From contig OZ316892.1 of the NCBI GenBank assembly GCA_973895155.1, forward strand, positions 16,430,001 through 16,494,000: a DNA stretch of 64,000 nucleotides, given 5' to 3'. The notes beneath the pieces were generated by a model. It made no database searches. It saw only the letters and a list, made by a program, of their open reading frames with translations, and had not been told where the DNA came from. This document shows, in pieces, positions 11,287 through 22,816 of this stretch. This stretch comes from Marsupella aquatica (taxonomy: Eukaryota; Marchantiophyta). A program made the translations under genes and the position numbers. Numbering within the stretch: the first letter of the stretch is position 1; each line of letters starts with the position of its first letter.

Positions 11287-13063
11287 TCACGACCCCGGTG
11301 GCTGGTCCTCAATGGACGCCCCCAACGCTTCCTCCGCAACCACTGTCATTGGTCCGTCCTTTGACAGATTACCTGCCCCAGACCGAGTCAACTCTTCATC
11401 GGCTTGACTGGGTCCACCCTTGGCTTCGGCCTCAGCATCGGCCACGGCCTCCCCGACATGTTCTAGTGGAGGATCTGGTACCTCGGCTTCATTACTGGTT
11501 GTCCCGGCCTTGGCCTTGCCATCCCCACTTCCTAGGACTGGTGGATCCACCGCCGTGCCGATGCCGGAGGTTGGTGCCGGGTTTATCTTCTCGGTCACAA
11601 CGGCTTGAGAAGCCGTATAACTCCCAGACCTAGAAGGTTTCCGCTTCTTCTTCTTCCCTATTTTGACAGCCGGTTCCTTCCCCTTGCCACTTACCTCCGG
11701 CACCGGGGTGAGTGTCTCAGCTTGTCCTTCGGCCAATACTACCCCTGGTAACTGGTTTGCCCCAATTGGAGTTGGACCTGATGAAGCCAAGCATTTAAAT
11801 ATTGTGGCTTGTTTCTTCAACCGCTCCGTTTGGTTGTCGGCCCGCCGCTGTAGGTTCTCCATCTTCCTCGTGATTTCCTCCAACTCCTCCTGGGTCTCGT
11901 CCAGGTCCTTGCGCGCCTCCTCCAGCTCCTTTTTGGCTTCCTCCAATTCTTTCTTTAAGGTAGCCCTCTCCTCCTGGGTTGCTCTTAGCTCCTTGTCGAG
12001 CTCTGCTACGACCATAGCCTCCATCTTATTCATCTTGGCATAAGTCTGGTCGAGCTGGTCGTCCTTTTCATGCAGGTCGGCCTTGAAGCTGGCCGTCAGG
12101 GACGCAAGCTCCTGCTGCAGCGCAATAATCCCTTGATAGGATTTCCCTAACTCTGCTTCCTTCTGCTCAAGGGCTCCACGGATATCTTCGAGCTCTCCTT
12201 TCAACGCCCTCTCCCTTCTCTAAGTCTCTGCCATGGCCCGGTTGTTGGCGGTTAAGTGGGCCTCCTCTGCGTCCCTTAGCTCCTACTTCCATTTCTCTCT
12301 TTCCTTGACTGCGCCGGCCAACTCTCCTTGGGTCCGAGTCAGTTTATCTTTGATAATCTGATTGTCAGACTGAGCGATATCCAACTGCCCCTGCATGATG
12401 TTTAGCTCATGCCGCTTAATCCGCAGCTCATCTTGGGCTTTCTTGGCCGCCTGCAGGACTTCCACCTTGGCTTCCTTCTCCCTAAGCCACCGGATGACCT
12501 CGTCCTTCTTGCTTCTCTCCAAAGCCACCGCTTCTTCTAATCGGTGCTTCTCCAACCTCTCCCTCTGGAAGAAAGGTCCCTGCTCCAACTCCTCCCCAAA
12601 GATGCTGAGCGCCAGGTCCCCACACATCTCCCCGTACTCCATGGCTCTATCCTTAGCATAGGTGGAAAGTAGAAGTCATCGGCAACAACCACCTCGGCCT
12701 CTGTTCCCAAGCCGCCTTGCGGATTTCTTCTACGGTGGCAAGAGGGTTGCTTCTTTTTTTGGCAAGCCGCCTAATGTCCTCCGGCCAATCTCCTCCTGGT
12801 AAATCTTTCTCCCTAGCCAGGGCTGCCCTCTCTTCCTCCCTGAGTCGCTCCTGAAAGTCTTGTGCCGTCTGCTTTATGCCGTCAAAGCTTGGGGGAGCAA
12901 CCTCTGGTGGGGGAGACTCAGGGCTACTCTGCTGGGTGGGGTCCCCTCGAACTACTCTTGGAAGCATGGGGATAAATCGGCCACAGGTCCTTACTCTTGG
13001 AACATGATGATCCGACCCATAGCCGGAGTTATCATTGTTGTAGTCCTCCACCGCCTCCTCCAC
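11287..13063 (-). pseudogene. Gag-like coiled-coil protein of the retroelement
   Basis: This is the most complete copy of the family. The N-terminal frame starts at 13063 (MEEAVEDYNNDNSGYG), is acidic/Pro-rich and then has charged helices. A long coiled coil runs from about 12640 to 11860, with Glu/Lys/Leu heptads such as KKELEEAKKELEEARKDLD. A basic patch KIGKKKKRKPSRSG follows, then an Ala/Glu-rich tail ending ASIEDQPPGS. At least two stops or frame changes split it, near 12650 and near 12280-12220. The 305-codon distal frame from 12204 is intact. No zinc knuckle, protease or polymerase accompanies it, which fits a non-autonomous LTR element with a structural protein; that role is inferred. 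Confidence 0.6.
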
Positions 13064-13299
13064 TACTTGGACTCCCTGCTTCCCCCTCTATTCCCCTCGT
13101 CCTGCCGTGAAAACGGCCTCACAGATCACGGGCCCTTGTTCCTCCTCTCGGTTCCAAGCTGTCCTCTCCCTCTGCTCTCCGCGGGAAGGAGCCTTAGGAT
13201 GCTTTGCCTCCGATTTGGGGCTTGAAGCTCCCACGACCCTCCACAAGCTAGTTAGTATATTTTGTATGTAGCTAGCCCCCCCCAACCACACCACCTTCA

Positions 13300-13890
13300 T
13301 GTTTATTTAATCGGCAATATAAAAGTTGGCATCATTACTTCTTTCATTGTCATGGTATGCACATGCCCAAAATCTCTTGGTTATATATAGAAGTGTCCTT
13401 ACCTTATATACCCTTCCTAAGAACCCCCCGCCTTATGTCCCATTGACCGTCCCATGAAAAAACCATCGGATTTCCATCGAACCTTCTAAAAACAAAAACC
13501 AGACTTTCTGATACAACATCCGACATAACCTTTTACGCACACAGTATCCGATCATAAACCCAACGGACACAAATATCCAATGCATTCCATGATGGTCCTA
13601 TTCCGATACAACTACCAATGCAAACATCTTCCGATGTATTAAGGTTTGGATGTATTATGCGGTCATGGCGACATAGTTTCCGATATGTTTAGTGTCGGAC
13701 AATGTCCGATAGTAATATAATGGGACAACATATGCAATGGGTTTTACATCGGAATGTAGAGGTCCAATGGGATCAGGATTGAAAAGTACATTGCAGGGAA
13801 CATTGGATATTGTCCGAAGTGTTTGGCATCGGATGGGTGAAGTTTGGCTCAAAAGGAGTATCGGAAAACCGCCAAAAATGTACTAGTGCT
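13300..13890. repeat. Non-coding stretch with clustered CCGAT/ATCGG words
   Basis: Between the gag-like ORF and the Copia gag lie about 590 bases without a gene. From 13460 to 13870 the pentamer CCGAT or its complement ATCGG occurs nine times exactly, with further one-base variants. CCGAT predominates in the middle and ATCGG at the right. It may be subterminal repeat DNA of the inserted element. Confidence 0.5.
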
Positions 13891-13896
13891 AGCCAC

Positions 13897-14868
13897 ATTT
13901 GCCGATGAAGTTTTCGTTGCCTTTCCCTTACAGTCTTGCTTGAAGTGTCCAACTTGGTTGCACTTCCAACATGTCACCTACCTCCTCTGAGGGGATTTAC
14001 CCCTGGACTTAGATCTGGATTTAGATCTAAACTGGGTTCTACGGTCCCCAGTTGGTTGCTGCATACTCCTCCCACGGTTAACATTGAGGGCAGCACCAGA
14101 TGATGAAGGCTGTGACGTGATGTGCATCTTCTGCTGAAGATCATCACTAAGCAGAGAACTTACCACGTCATTGTATGAAATGGTATCCCTATCACGATGC
14201 AACAACACTCATGATAGGGACTAGTAAGATGGAGGCAATGAACTGAGAAGCTACAGAGCCTTTGTCTCATCATTCAAAGTCTCCCCAAGGTTTTCCAAGT
14301 CAACGACCATGTCGTTGAAAGCATCCACATGGTCTTGCAACTTCGTACCGGATTCCTTCATCCTAAAACTCATCAGTTTGTAGGAAGTGTAGAGCCGGTT
14401 TGACAACTCCTTGCGGTGATACTTGCTCTGCAATTCCGCAAACAAGGACATGCAATCCTTATGTGCACCCAACTGCTTGATGATGGGAGGCATGAGATAG
14501 AGTGTAACACACCACACTCCCTGCTCCTGCATGCGGCCCCATTGTTTCTCATCAACATCGTCTTCACGAGGGCTCAGTAGTTGGCCCATCCCTGACGCAT
14601 AGAGCACTCCCTTCACCTACTTCTCCCATAGCAAGTAGTCAGAGCGCCCATCATACTTTGTCACTTCATACTTGGGTCCCCCAAGTTTGAAAGTCCCCAT
14701 CTTCTTCTTTGGCACTACCGTGAGCTCCGGTAGTACTGCTTCCTCCACCACACGCCGCACCGGTGATGGTATCGGTATCACGTGCTCTTCCTCATGCTCC
14801 TCTCTTTGCCCCTCAAACCGCCGTGGTGATCCTCGTGCTTCAAGTTCCACGTCTTCAAAAAACTCCAC
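13897..14868 (-). pseudogene. Copia gag with CCHC zinc knuckle
   Basis: Reading down from 14868: an acidic N-terminus, then a nucleocapsid-type region (KYEVTKYDGRSDYLLWEK). The UBN2-like gag body follows (CMSLFAELQSKYH, MKESGTKLQDHVDAFNDMV) up to 14251. A basic Arg/Ser region (FRSKSRSKSRGKSPQRR) comes next, then CWKCNQVGHFKQDC, a perfect CX2CX4HX4C knuckle, near 13930-13972. Stops at about 14617 and 14210 and one before the knuckle break the frame. Its homologue with the same order is in the younger Copia at 59498-60260. Confidence 0.75.
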
Positions 14869-15536
14869 TCAACTGCCTCCGCTTCGGTTTCCAATGAGAA
14901 AAGTGATGACCGCTGACATGAAAATGTTGCCAAATGGCACCGGCACGTCTGCAACTCCACCAGAGAAGAGAAAACCTCCGCCGTGTCTTACTCTCTCCGC
15001 GTCAAGGGCCAATCCCGGACTCAAAACGATTGCCTCACCACGATCTCTCCGTTGAGCCTCAGCACTTCACGTTTCTTCCTCCGAGTCTTGTCACGACGAG
15101 TAATCCGGTTCAGGGAAAAACAAGCACCATAGCTTGTCAAAAAACCAGAACTCAACTTTCACTCGTCACGACGCACTCGCTCCACAAACGCCAGCAAACT
15201 AGGTACCAAAACGACCAGCTCGCTTCAACCTGCCTTCAACTTGAGCTATAACATGCAATGCCTCCCGCACCGCATAGCTCACACCATTGAAAAAACAATC
15301 TCTGGTCTCTCCCCCAAAATCCTGTCAAACACAAATAAACCCTGAACGACGCAAACTTCAATTCCTCCGCACCACGGATACCGATCAGCGAGTTCTAACC
15401 ACCGTTAGAAAGCCCTCTCACTAACCTATTCGCTCAGCCACACACATTTGAGTTTCATGCAACAAAACCCCGAATGCAACACCAACAATGGACGCTGGAA
15501 AACCATCACAAAAAACCCTCGTCACCTCCCAGGCAT
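14869..15536 (-). other. Untranslated leader of the Copia element
   Basis: It lies between the primer-binding site and gag. No coding family is recognised and short frames are shadows. Confidence 0.5.
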
Positions 15537-15548
15537 GCTCTGATACCA
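15537..15548 (-). promoter_or_regulatory. Primer-binding site (initiator tRNA-Met)
   Basis: The minus strand reads TGGTATCAGAGC, complementary to the 3' end of plant initiator tRNA-Met. It sits two bases inside the 5' LTR, where reverse transcription would be primed. Confidence 0.8.
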
Positions 15549-15550
15549 AT

Positions 15551-15888
15551 TGTTGAGCATAGACGACAATTGCAACGGCAAGCCCATGAACCATCTAACG
15601 CACAAGAGTTGACATAGAGAGATACGTGGTTCACCTCCACATGAGGCTACGTCCACGGGAACACACATGAGCTTTACTGCACTCTAGGCCGACCGGCCAT
15701 ACCAAGCATCCACAGCGCAAGCTCTCTCTATCTCTCAACTAGCTCCATAATAATGAGCTTGAGTTCCCCCTCTCCAAGCAAACACCGCTTGGTTATAGAG
15801 TGTGCACAGCATGACTAACCTAACCAAGTCTGCGACTAAGGTTAGCCTTAACTACGGTACATTTGTAACTCTAGACCTAAGAGTAAAT
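15551..15888 (-). repeat. 5' LTR of the Copia element
   Basis: It is a direct repeat of 6684-6989. Its inner end (TGTTGAGCATAG on plus at 15551) is intact next to the primer site. Its outer end stops at gagtaaat, seven bases short of the tctaaca seen in the other LTR, where CACTA sequence resumes. Confidence 0.75.
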
Positions 15889-16425
15889 ATGGCCACCTCA
15901 TGAACAAGATGAACAAGTAAATGCACTTGACAGTCAAAAAAGGAAGGAGGAAGGGCCTTCTCCAACTTGCATACCACCTCTGCTGCCAAAACCTCCGTAC
16001 CAGGGATCTCGTCAGTATATATCTCCTTAGAGCATACCCATCAATCTCCATAGTTTTCCCAATGACCAAAGGGCATCTTGCACTTCTTCACTTACCAAAC
16101 CTATTATTGCCACAGGCAGTATGTGTTGCAATAACCTATGGTAGTCATGTGTCTTGAGATACCTTGGCCACTTATGATTGTCCTCCATCCCAAAGGCCTT
16201 TTGGAGATTAGCACCATAACCAATAGGAAACCGCATGTCTCCTAGTATGTGATTCCGAAACTCCCTTCTCTGGCCAACAGGAAGCACCCATGGAGCTGAA
16301 GGTTGATGCTCAATCCCTGTGATAGGATCACTTATGACCCACACGTCTGGATGCATCTCAAGATCCTCACAAGCCTTCCTGAAGTTAGTGTCTTTCTCTC
16401 CATAGAAAGCCTTAGTTTATCAATT
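15889..16425 (-). pseudogene. CACTA Tnp2-type transposase, internal fragment
   Basis: On the minus strand, codons from 16420 downward read as the region after the HIEKNV-like motif of Tnp2. They include EMHPDVWVISDPITG, then a conserved block KWPRYLKTHDYHRLLQHILP near 16100-16190, matching the SHDYH...LLP block of plant CACTA transposases. It continues upstream across the LINE at 22651 and downstream across the Copia at 6683. Premature stops are present. Confidence 0.7.
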
Positions 16426-16438
16426 GAAAGCCTTTCCC
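16426..16438 (+). repeat. Left target-site duplication of LINE-1 copy
   Basis: GAAAGCCTTTCCC is repeated exactly at 22651-22663. Removing 16439-22663 rejoins the CACTA transposase frame. Confidence 0.8.
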
Positions 16439-18337
16439 GTTGATGCCAATAGACAGCAGTATTCTCCCCAGGATGCACGCACTGGATACACTGCGGATGG
16501 CAATGGTATTGCTGAACCTCGACCTGAAACCTTTCACTTGGCTCAGCGGCAATGGGAAGCGGAGCAAAATTCACAGCAGCAATGGGCTGCGCAGCAAACT
16601 GCTCTGAATTCAAGACCAACGGATTTTGGAGCTGGCCGGAGCTTGAGCAAAAATTCTGGGAGGCAGATCGGCACAACGGGTGGAGTTGCTGAAGAGAGGC
16701 AACGACAGGGTGCGTCTGGTACTGGGAAGGTAAACATAGATGCGGAGATGCTTGAGGAGGAAGAACCTGAGGAAACATCATAGGAGTGCATTCGGATCCT
16801 TAAAGAAATTGGTGAGCATTCCAAAGATGATTGGCACGAGAAGCTATATACCACGGTTGAATGGAGCCTGGATGAAGCAGCTAGTAATGCTAGGAAGTTA
16901 TACAACTGTGCTATTCTATGCTTCTTCACGGACAGAACTCCTTTGCTCCCGGTTTTTCGAGAGTGGGTTGAGGAAACGATGGTGCAAGAGATGAATTGGC
17001 AGGTTCTGCAAGTTAAGTACATAGGAAAGAATTTCTACTTGGTAGTATTTTCATAGCCTGATCATCGGGATGCAGCGTTGGAGTATGCACCGTGGTTCAT
17101 GGAACGCAGGTTTGTCTATACCTTTGCGTGGGATCCCTCGTTTGACATCAAGAATGAATCATACACTAAATTGCCGGTCTGGATTGAGATTCCATACAGA
17201 GCATTAGTACTTGAAGGATGCAGGCAGAAGATTGCGGAATCCTTTGGACAGTTGTTGTATTACATTCAAGGGGATGAGTTCAGCTCCTACCTGCATGATA
17301 GGGCCTGCATTCTATGGGACACTGAAAGGGAGATCCCGGCTAGCGCTCGGATTAGAATTAGAGATGACATCATAATATGGCAGCCTGTTACATTCAGGAA
17401 CATCCCGTATCATTGCTTTAAATGGAACCTTAAAGGTCATCTAGCTAGAGACTGTGTCATGGGAAGCACGGAAGTAGAGAATGAAGCTCCCAGATTATCT
17501 AAGAAGACTTTGGACCCGGCGGCTGCCCCTTATTGGGCGGCTGAAGTGGCAACAGATCCTCCTTCAGCGGCAGCTGAGGTACGTACTGATGGTCTTCAGC
17601 ATAAGCCTGGTATGGTCCCAGTTGATACTGGAGTGGAAGCAGACATATTGCAGGTGGAAAATATTCTGCTGCAGGCTAGTGGTATACAAGGAGGAAATAT
17701 TGGGGCTGCACCTGTGACTATCAAAGATCAGAATGGTAGTAGGCCGTCTGGGGTTTTCAGGCTGGGGGTCGGACCCTCCTTTCCTGTGGACCCTGGGGAT
17801 GCTGGTGTGCAGCTAGACACTTTGGGGCTTGACGAGAGGGGGACAAGGGCCAATGGTGAAGGAGTTGACGGGGGAAGGAGCCTGGGGGAATCTAGGCCTG
17901 ACACTTTGCTGCAGTCGGGGACTGTTGGTGCTGATGACTACTCATTTCATGGGGATACTGACATGGAGCTCTCAGAGTACGAAGAATACATATCACGAAG
18001 TCAAACTAAACTTAGAGCAAGGAAACAAGAGCTGAGAACCCCCCCAAATCGCAAATTGGAAAAAGATAAGATGGAAGGGAAAAAACAACGCTCCTTAAGC
18101 TTCTCACATGAGCCGTTGTTGGTTGCAGAGGGAAGTGGACCGGGAGGTGTTGCTGCTGCCACTGAGGAGGCTGGGGAGATAGCAGAACATACGGGTGGGT
18201 CTGCCAAGCGCTTGACTCCACTGGTTGCTTCTTCTCCTGTGGGGACTCGGATCCTGGGTAACCCGGAACTGGGGGTCACTCCCCCGGCTGAAAGAATTGG
18301 CAGGGTGGCCTCACCTGGGGCTCGTCCTCGTATCTAG
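16439..18337 (+). pseudogene. LINE ORF1 (DUF4283-like domain and zinc knuckle)
   Basis: One frame runs through this interval with two in-frame TAG codons, at 16781-16783 and 17054-17056. The N-terminal Gln/Ala-rich part is followed by a folded domain (CFFTDRTPLLPVFREW, KYIGKNFYLVVF, AWDPSFDIKNESYTKLPVWI, LVLEGCRQKIAESFG) of the DUF4283 type found in plant LINE ORF1. The knuckle-like motif HCFKWNLKGHLARDC lies near 17410-17455. The tail is acidic and then basic. In the homologous ORF1 at 34744-36744 the frame is uninterrupted through the same block. The role is nucleic-acid chaperone/RNP protein. No good ATG was identified; the start is uncertain. Confidence 0.7.
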
Positions 18338-18386
18338 GTGTGGGGGATCGCTGGATCCTCGGGCTTACCTCTGTTGGATAGCCTGA

Positions 18387-21300
18387 ATGGATAGCCCGTG
18401 GAAAATCGCCTCTTGGAATGTGTGCGGGCTGTGTGAGCCCAATAGGAAACATGTGATCAAAAACTGGGCCGTGGCATTAAGGCCCCCTCTGGATATATTT
18501 GCATTACAAGAAGTGAAGTCAGAACAGTTCAGATTGGACATTGCCCTACGTACTATTCTACCACTGTATCAACACTTCTCTGCGGCACCGGATGGGGGAC
18601 GCGGGGGGTCAGCCCTGCTCATACAACCCCTGCTTAAAGTGATTAGATCTGGTGCACTTGAGCTTGGGAGAGCGATATGGGTGATTATAGAGCATACTAG
18701 TGGTATGATTGGAGTGGTAAGTGTGTATGCCCCCAACTCTGCAAGACAACTGGCTCTGTTATGGCATGAACTCAAGGTAGAACTGCCACAAGCGAACTGG
18801 ATTTTGTGCGGTGATGTCAACATGACTGAATCTAGGATGGATTCATCGAGCGGATCCTCCTTACTGAAGGGACGGGAGGCAGAATTTTGGCGTTTTTTAC
18901 AAGTGCGATTGGATCTTATTGATGTCTATAACCTGGGCTGCACAGTGATAGGATCAAGATACACGTGGAGACGTGTCCGGCATGCGAACCTCACCCAGTC
19001 TAGACTGGACAGGTTTTACCTTAGTGGTCTTGGAGGTTGGATTGCTGGCACAGTGGAGCTAACTCATGATGGGGGCTCATCACTGTCGGACCATGATCCC
19101 ATTGTGGCTGTTTTGCGCTTTCAGAGTGAGGAGAGGGATTCTGAAAGAGGTAAGTCCCACTTTTTTAAAGCTAACCCTTATGTACTCCGGGATCCGAAGA
19201 ATATTGAGCAATTGGAGGCTGTCTGGCGGGCGGGGGGGGTGGGCGAGGTGAACCCTCACTTGCGTTTCTCTCGTGCATGTCAGAGACTACGAAAAAAATA
19301 TACGGAGTTGCAATCCGCACCGAGACAGTCTAAGGAGGAGTTGAACTTTCTGAGAGATAAAGTGAGAATACTTAAGACTACTATTGTAGATGAATGCTCA
19401 CTGGATGAACTGACAGAGTTTTTGCAATGGGAGGACATGCTTCACGTAGCTGAAGTCGAGACGGCGCACCAGGCCAGACGGTTAGCCAGAATTCGGTGGC
19501 TGGGAGAAGGGGAGGAATCAACTAAATTTTACTTTGCCACAGTCAAGGCTAAAAGAGAGAGAGAAGCTATGAGGATGCTAGTAAAGGAGGATGGATCGGT
19601 ACTTACAGATTTCAAGGACATCATTGGGGAAGTAGAGCAGCAATGTGAGGCGCTTTACTCTCCTGGGCAACCATCTGAGGAGGAGCTACTAGAAAGCAGG
19701 TGCAATAGGGATAAGCTATTGCGGAGTACTAAATCGACATTCACGGCGGCGGAGATACACAGGATAGAGGCACTTCCTACGATCTCCGAGGTGAAAGAGG
19801 TGTTGTGGCTTCTCCCGGAGGACAAGGCCCCTGGGACGGATGGGCTCACGGCTGAGGTTTACAGAGCCTGTTGGGAGTTCATGAAGGATGATATGGTGGC
19901 AATGATACAGGATTTCTGGCTCACAGGCGAGTTGGCTGCTGAGATCAAGGATGGCCTGATAAAGCTAATACCAAAAAAACCTGATAAAAGATACTTGAAG
20001 GACTGGCGCCCTCTGACGATGCTTAACACTAGCTACAAAATCCTGGCCAAAGTGATCGCTCTACGAATTAAGCACCTGCTATGTAACCTGATCAGTCCTC
20101 AGCAGACCGGGTTTATCCCGGGTAGTCATATCTTAGAGAATATTTTGCTTGCTTGGCTTACAAGTGACTGGGTTCAGAATTGCAGGAAGGGAGCATTATT
20201 CCTAAAACTTGACTTTGAGAAAGCATTCGACAGGGTTAACCACGAGTATCTCTGGGAGTCTATGTTGCTGCTGGGATTTAGTGGTAGGATTGTGAACATA
20301 GTTAAAGCCTTGTTCTCTAATGCCAGCTCTCGAGTACTAGTCAATGGCTTTCTTAGCAAATATTTTTTGATGTGTCGGGGGGTGAGGCAGGGATGTCCTC
20401 TCTCCCCTCTTCTATTTGTGATTTCTACCCAACCTCTCATGGATTTCTTGGATGCTGAGCTTGCGGCTGGTCGACTTGCTGGTATCCAGGTTTCAGATGT
20501 GCTTACAGTGTGCTACAGATTGTTTGCTGATGATGTGGGGATGTTCATCTCTGCAACAGAGGAAGCGTTTAGGGATGCTACTACGGCTCTGTCATGTTAT
20601 GAAAGTGCATCTGGTGCTAGGCTGAACTTACGAAAATCTGTTATCATCCCACTTGCTTTGGACCTAATTCCAGACTGGCTCAAGGCTACAGGCTGCAAGA
20701 TTAGTGAGCAAGGTGAAGTGCAGAAGTATCTGGGTGCTCCATTTGGTATTGGACTCTCAGTGGGTAATTTACATCGCTTCTGCCTGGATAAGGTTGCTGC
20801 ACGCTTGTCCTCTTGGTCAAATAAATTGCTGTCCTTCACAGGTCGGACGTTGCTGGTGAAACATGTGCTCATGGCAATACCGATATATCACGTAATGTAT
20901 ATGAAGGCCTCGGAGGGGCTGGCAAAGAAACTGATTGCGCTGTGCAGGGATTTTCTATGGGGTTATAATCCTGAGGGCGGGAAGAAGATTCCGCTGGTGG
21001 CATGGGACAAGATGGCTCGCCCTAAGGTGGATGGCGGACTGGGGTTTTGTGACTTTAGAAGTCACTCTGATGCGTTACTTACTCAGTGGTTTATGAAGGC
21101 CTTGGACTATCCCAACACGGAATGGGCTGGCATGCTTGCTGCTAATCTGAGTCTTATTGGATGGCTGAATTTCAGGGTGATTACGCGAAATCACTACACA
21201 TTTGCAGATAAGCTGCTTTTATGTACTCCAAGATCTTGCTGCGGGCTGACATACACTTGGGGAATGTGGAAGCCCTGGGAGGCTTTGAGAGCAAATCTTT

Positions 21301-22307
21301 CCTTTGTCCCAGGGACTGCGGGCTTTCCTGGGAGATGGAGTATACAAGACGCATTACGCTGTACATAGGGCTTTAATACTTGGCCTTCGGCACACACAGA
21401 GTTCACTGTGGAAATCTGTGGGAGGCTTGGGATACGGGTGATTGCCGACTGCTGGAATGTTGAGGCGCACCAATGGAAGGACTTTTCTGGCAGATGGTGT
21501 TTGCTTCGAGGGTGGGCGCTGGCTCATAGGGACAGATGCCATCAGTTTCTACTTGTGATTGGCAGGGGGCGTTGCTGCAATGGTGGGCTGGTGCCGGGTG
21601 CTCGTTGTTGGCGTTGGCTTGAGATGGGGGTTCCACTGAAGAGGTTCACAATTCCTAACAAACACGTGTACCAACTTCTAAGACCTAAGGGCTCGGACTA
21701 CCAAAGATGGAATAGAATTTGGCTCACCAACTGGACGGAGGAGGTATGGGGTAAGAGATGGCGTGCTCTGTGGGGTTCGGACCTGTCCACTAGAGGAAAA
21801 ACCTTTCTATGGCGAATCATTGCCGGTGGCCTGTTTACGGGAGCAAGGGCCCTTACTATTGGTGCAAGTGATGGTATTTGTCGGCTATGCCCTAGGAGGC
21901 TTGAAAGTATTCCTCATCTGTTCGTCCAATGTGTGCATGCTACTGAGTGCTGGAGACTATGCTACGACTGCTGCCTGGGAGTTATGTTTGCACCTGGGCA
22001 GGATCTTATGGACAAGGTGGTGGCCTCATTTGGTCGCAGTCCATTGAGGGTGGCTCGTCTATTCCTACTGTTTCAAATTGTGTGGATGATTTGGCTGGGA
22101 CGTAACACATAGATGTTCAAGGAACTTGGGCGCAGATCCTTTGATGTAAGATTGGTTCTTTCTGAGATGGTTTTGCACCTGCATGGGGCCTCTCTACGCT
22201 TCCCATCAAGCAGTAAACACATTCGGCTTCTTAGGGCTAAAGAATTAATTGAAATGGAACGGAGGCGCTGGTTGGTGCGTAGAGATGGACATGTGACTTC
22301 GGGCTGA
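18387..22307 (+). pseudogene. LINE ORF2: endonuclease-reverse transcriptase
   Basis: One frame of about 1,306 codons begins with ATG at 18387 and is broken only by TAG at 21366-21368 and TAG at 22110-22112. Residues 8-240 form an APE-type endonuclease: ASWNVCGL, LQEVKSEQF, CGDVNMTESR and the catalytic SDHDPI near residue 234. The reverse transcriptase spans about residues 500-780: LIPKKPDK, GFIPGSHILENI, LKLDFEKAFDRV, VRQGCPLSPLLF and FADD at residue 713. A C-terminal zf-RVT-like Cys/His region (FLWRIIAGGLFTGARA, CRLCPRRLESIPHLFVQC) lies at 21810-21960. In an intact element this protein nicks target DNA and copies the RNA in place. ORF1 and ORF2 are 49 bases apart. Confidence 0.85.
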
Positions 22308-22650
22308 TGATGCTTAGAGTAGGTTAGGCTCTTTGATTGGTGATGTGGCTCTGGTGGGCATGGGCTGGGCTCACCTGTGCGGCTTTGTTTTTTGCTTTTG
22401 GGGCTTGCCCTTGTGTTATGGCTGCAAGCCTTTAGGTTGCTCATGGATCTGGCTCTCGCTGTCGTTGACTGGTTGGCTGGGGTTGGGCTCTTTACCGGGG
22501 CCGTATATGATGTCTGGGTGTGCCCTGTTTTAGGGGTGCCCTGCTGGCCTCCTGCGGGAGTTGTCCTTTTGTGCATGCTTGTGCTGTTTGCTTCCCCCGC
22601 CGTGGGGTTTTCACGGGTTATTTCTATAAAAGTTAGAAAAAAATTCCAAG
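22308..22650 (+). other. LINE 3' untranslated region
   Basis: G/T-rich sequence ending in an A-rich tail next to the target duplication. Part of it (ccgtggggttttcacgggtt) is shared with the 3' end of the second LINE near 30310. Confidence 0.7.
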
Positions 22651-22816
22651 GAAAGCCTTTCCCACATTTCCCTCAATGTGCATGGGGTCTAACAGATGGC
22701 GGATCTTCAACTCACCCCAATAGGGAAAAGTGGTTAATATACTCCACCTTGTCAAGCCACTACCCTCAAATTGCATGGGATCCTCTAGGTCTGCCACTCT
22801 TGCAACCATGTCTTTC

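Larger units (their letters stand above)
10375..13896 (-). mobile_element. Gag-like retroelement inserted in the Copia protease
   Basis: On plus it begins TGTGGTGCGTCCC at 10375, the shared terminus of this family. Moving right it includes the LTR-like segment, the gag-like ORF, and a CCGAT-rich stretch. Copia homology resumes with the gag zinc knuckle just beyond 13896. The left edge is sharp because the Copia frame reads through YHICY before breaking. The right edge is approximate and no target duplication was found; about 40 residues of Copia protease are missing, so a deletion accompanied the event. Confidence 0.55.
6684..15888 (-). mobile_element. Copia-type LTR retrotransposon inserted in the CACTA transposase
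   Basis: The order on the minus strand is LTR (15551-15888), initiator tRNA-Met primer site, leader, gag, (retroelement insertion), protease remnant, integrase, reverse transcriptase, RNase H, polypurine tract (6990-7000), LTR (6684-6989). This is the gag-PR-INT-RT-RH order of Copia. The LTRs are clearly homologous, but each has lost its outer end: the 3' LTR lacks the end seen at 15551, and the 5' LTR lacks the TGTTAGAATTTAC start seen at 6989. The target duplication is therefore lost. CACTA transposase fragments flank it on both sides. Confidence 0.8.
16439..22650 (+). mobile_element. Non-LTR retrotransposon (LINE), essentially full length
   Basis: A 6.2-kb element bounded by 13-bp target duplications (16426-16438 and 22651-22663). 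It has ORF1 (zinc-knuckle RNA-binding protein), ORF2 (endonuclease, reverse transcriptase, C-terminal zf-RVT-like region), a short 3' UTR and an A-rich tail (agttagaaaaaaattccaag). It is inserted in the CACTA transposase in antisense. A related LINE lies at about 30262-37442. Confidence 0.85.

Noticed and set aside
20174-20872. Antisense ORFs inside the LINE reverse transcriptase
   Set aside because: The sense frame has all RT motifs; the antisense frames are shadows.
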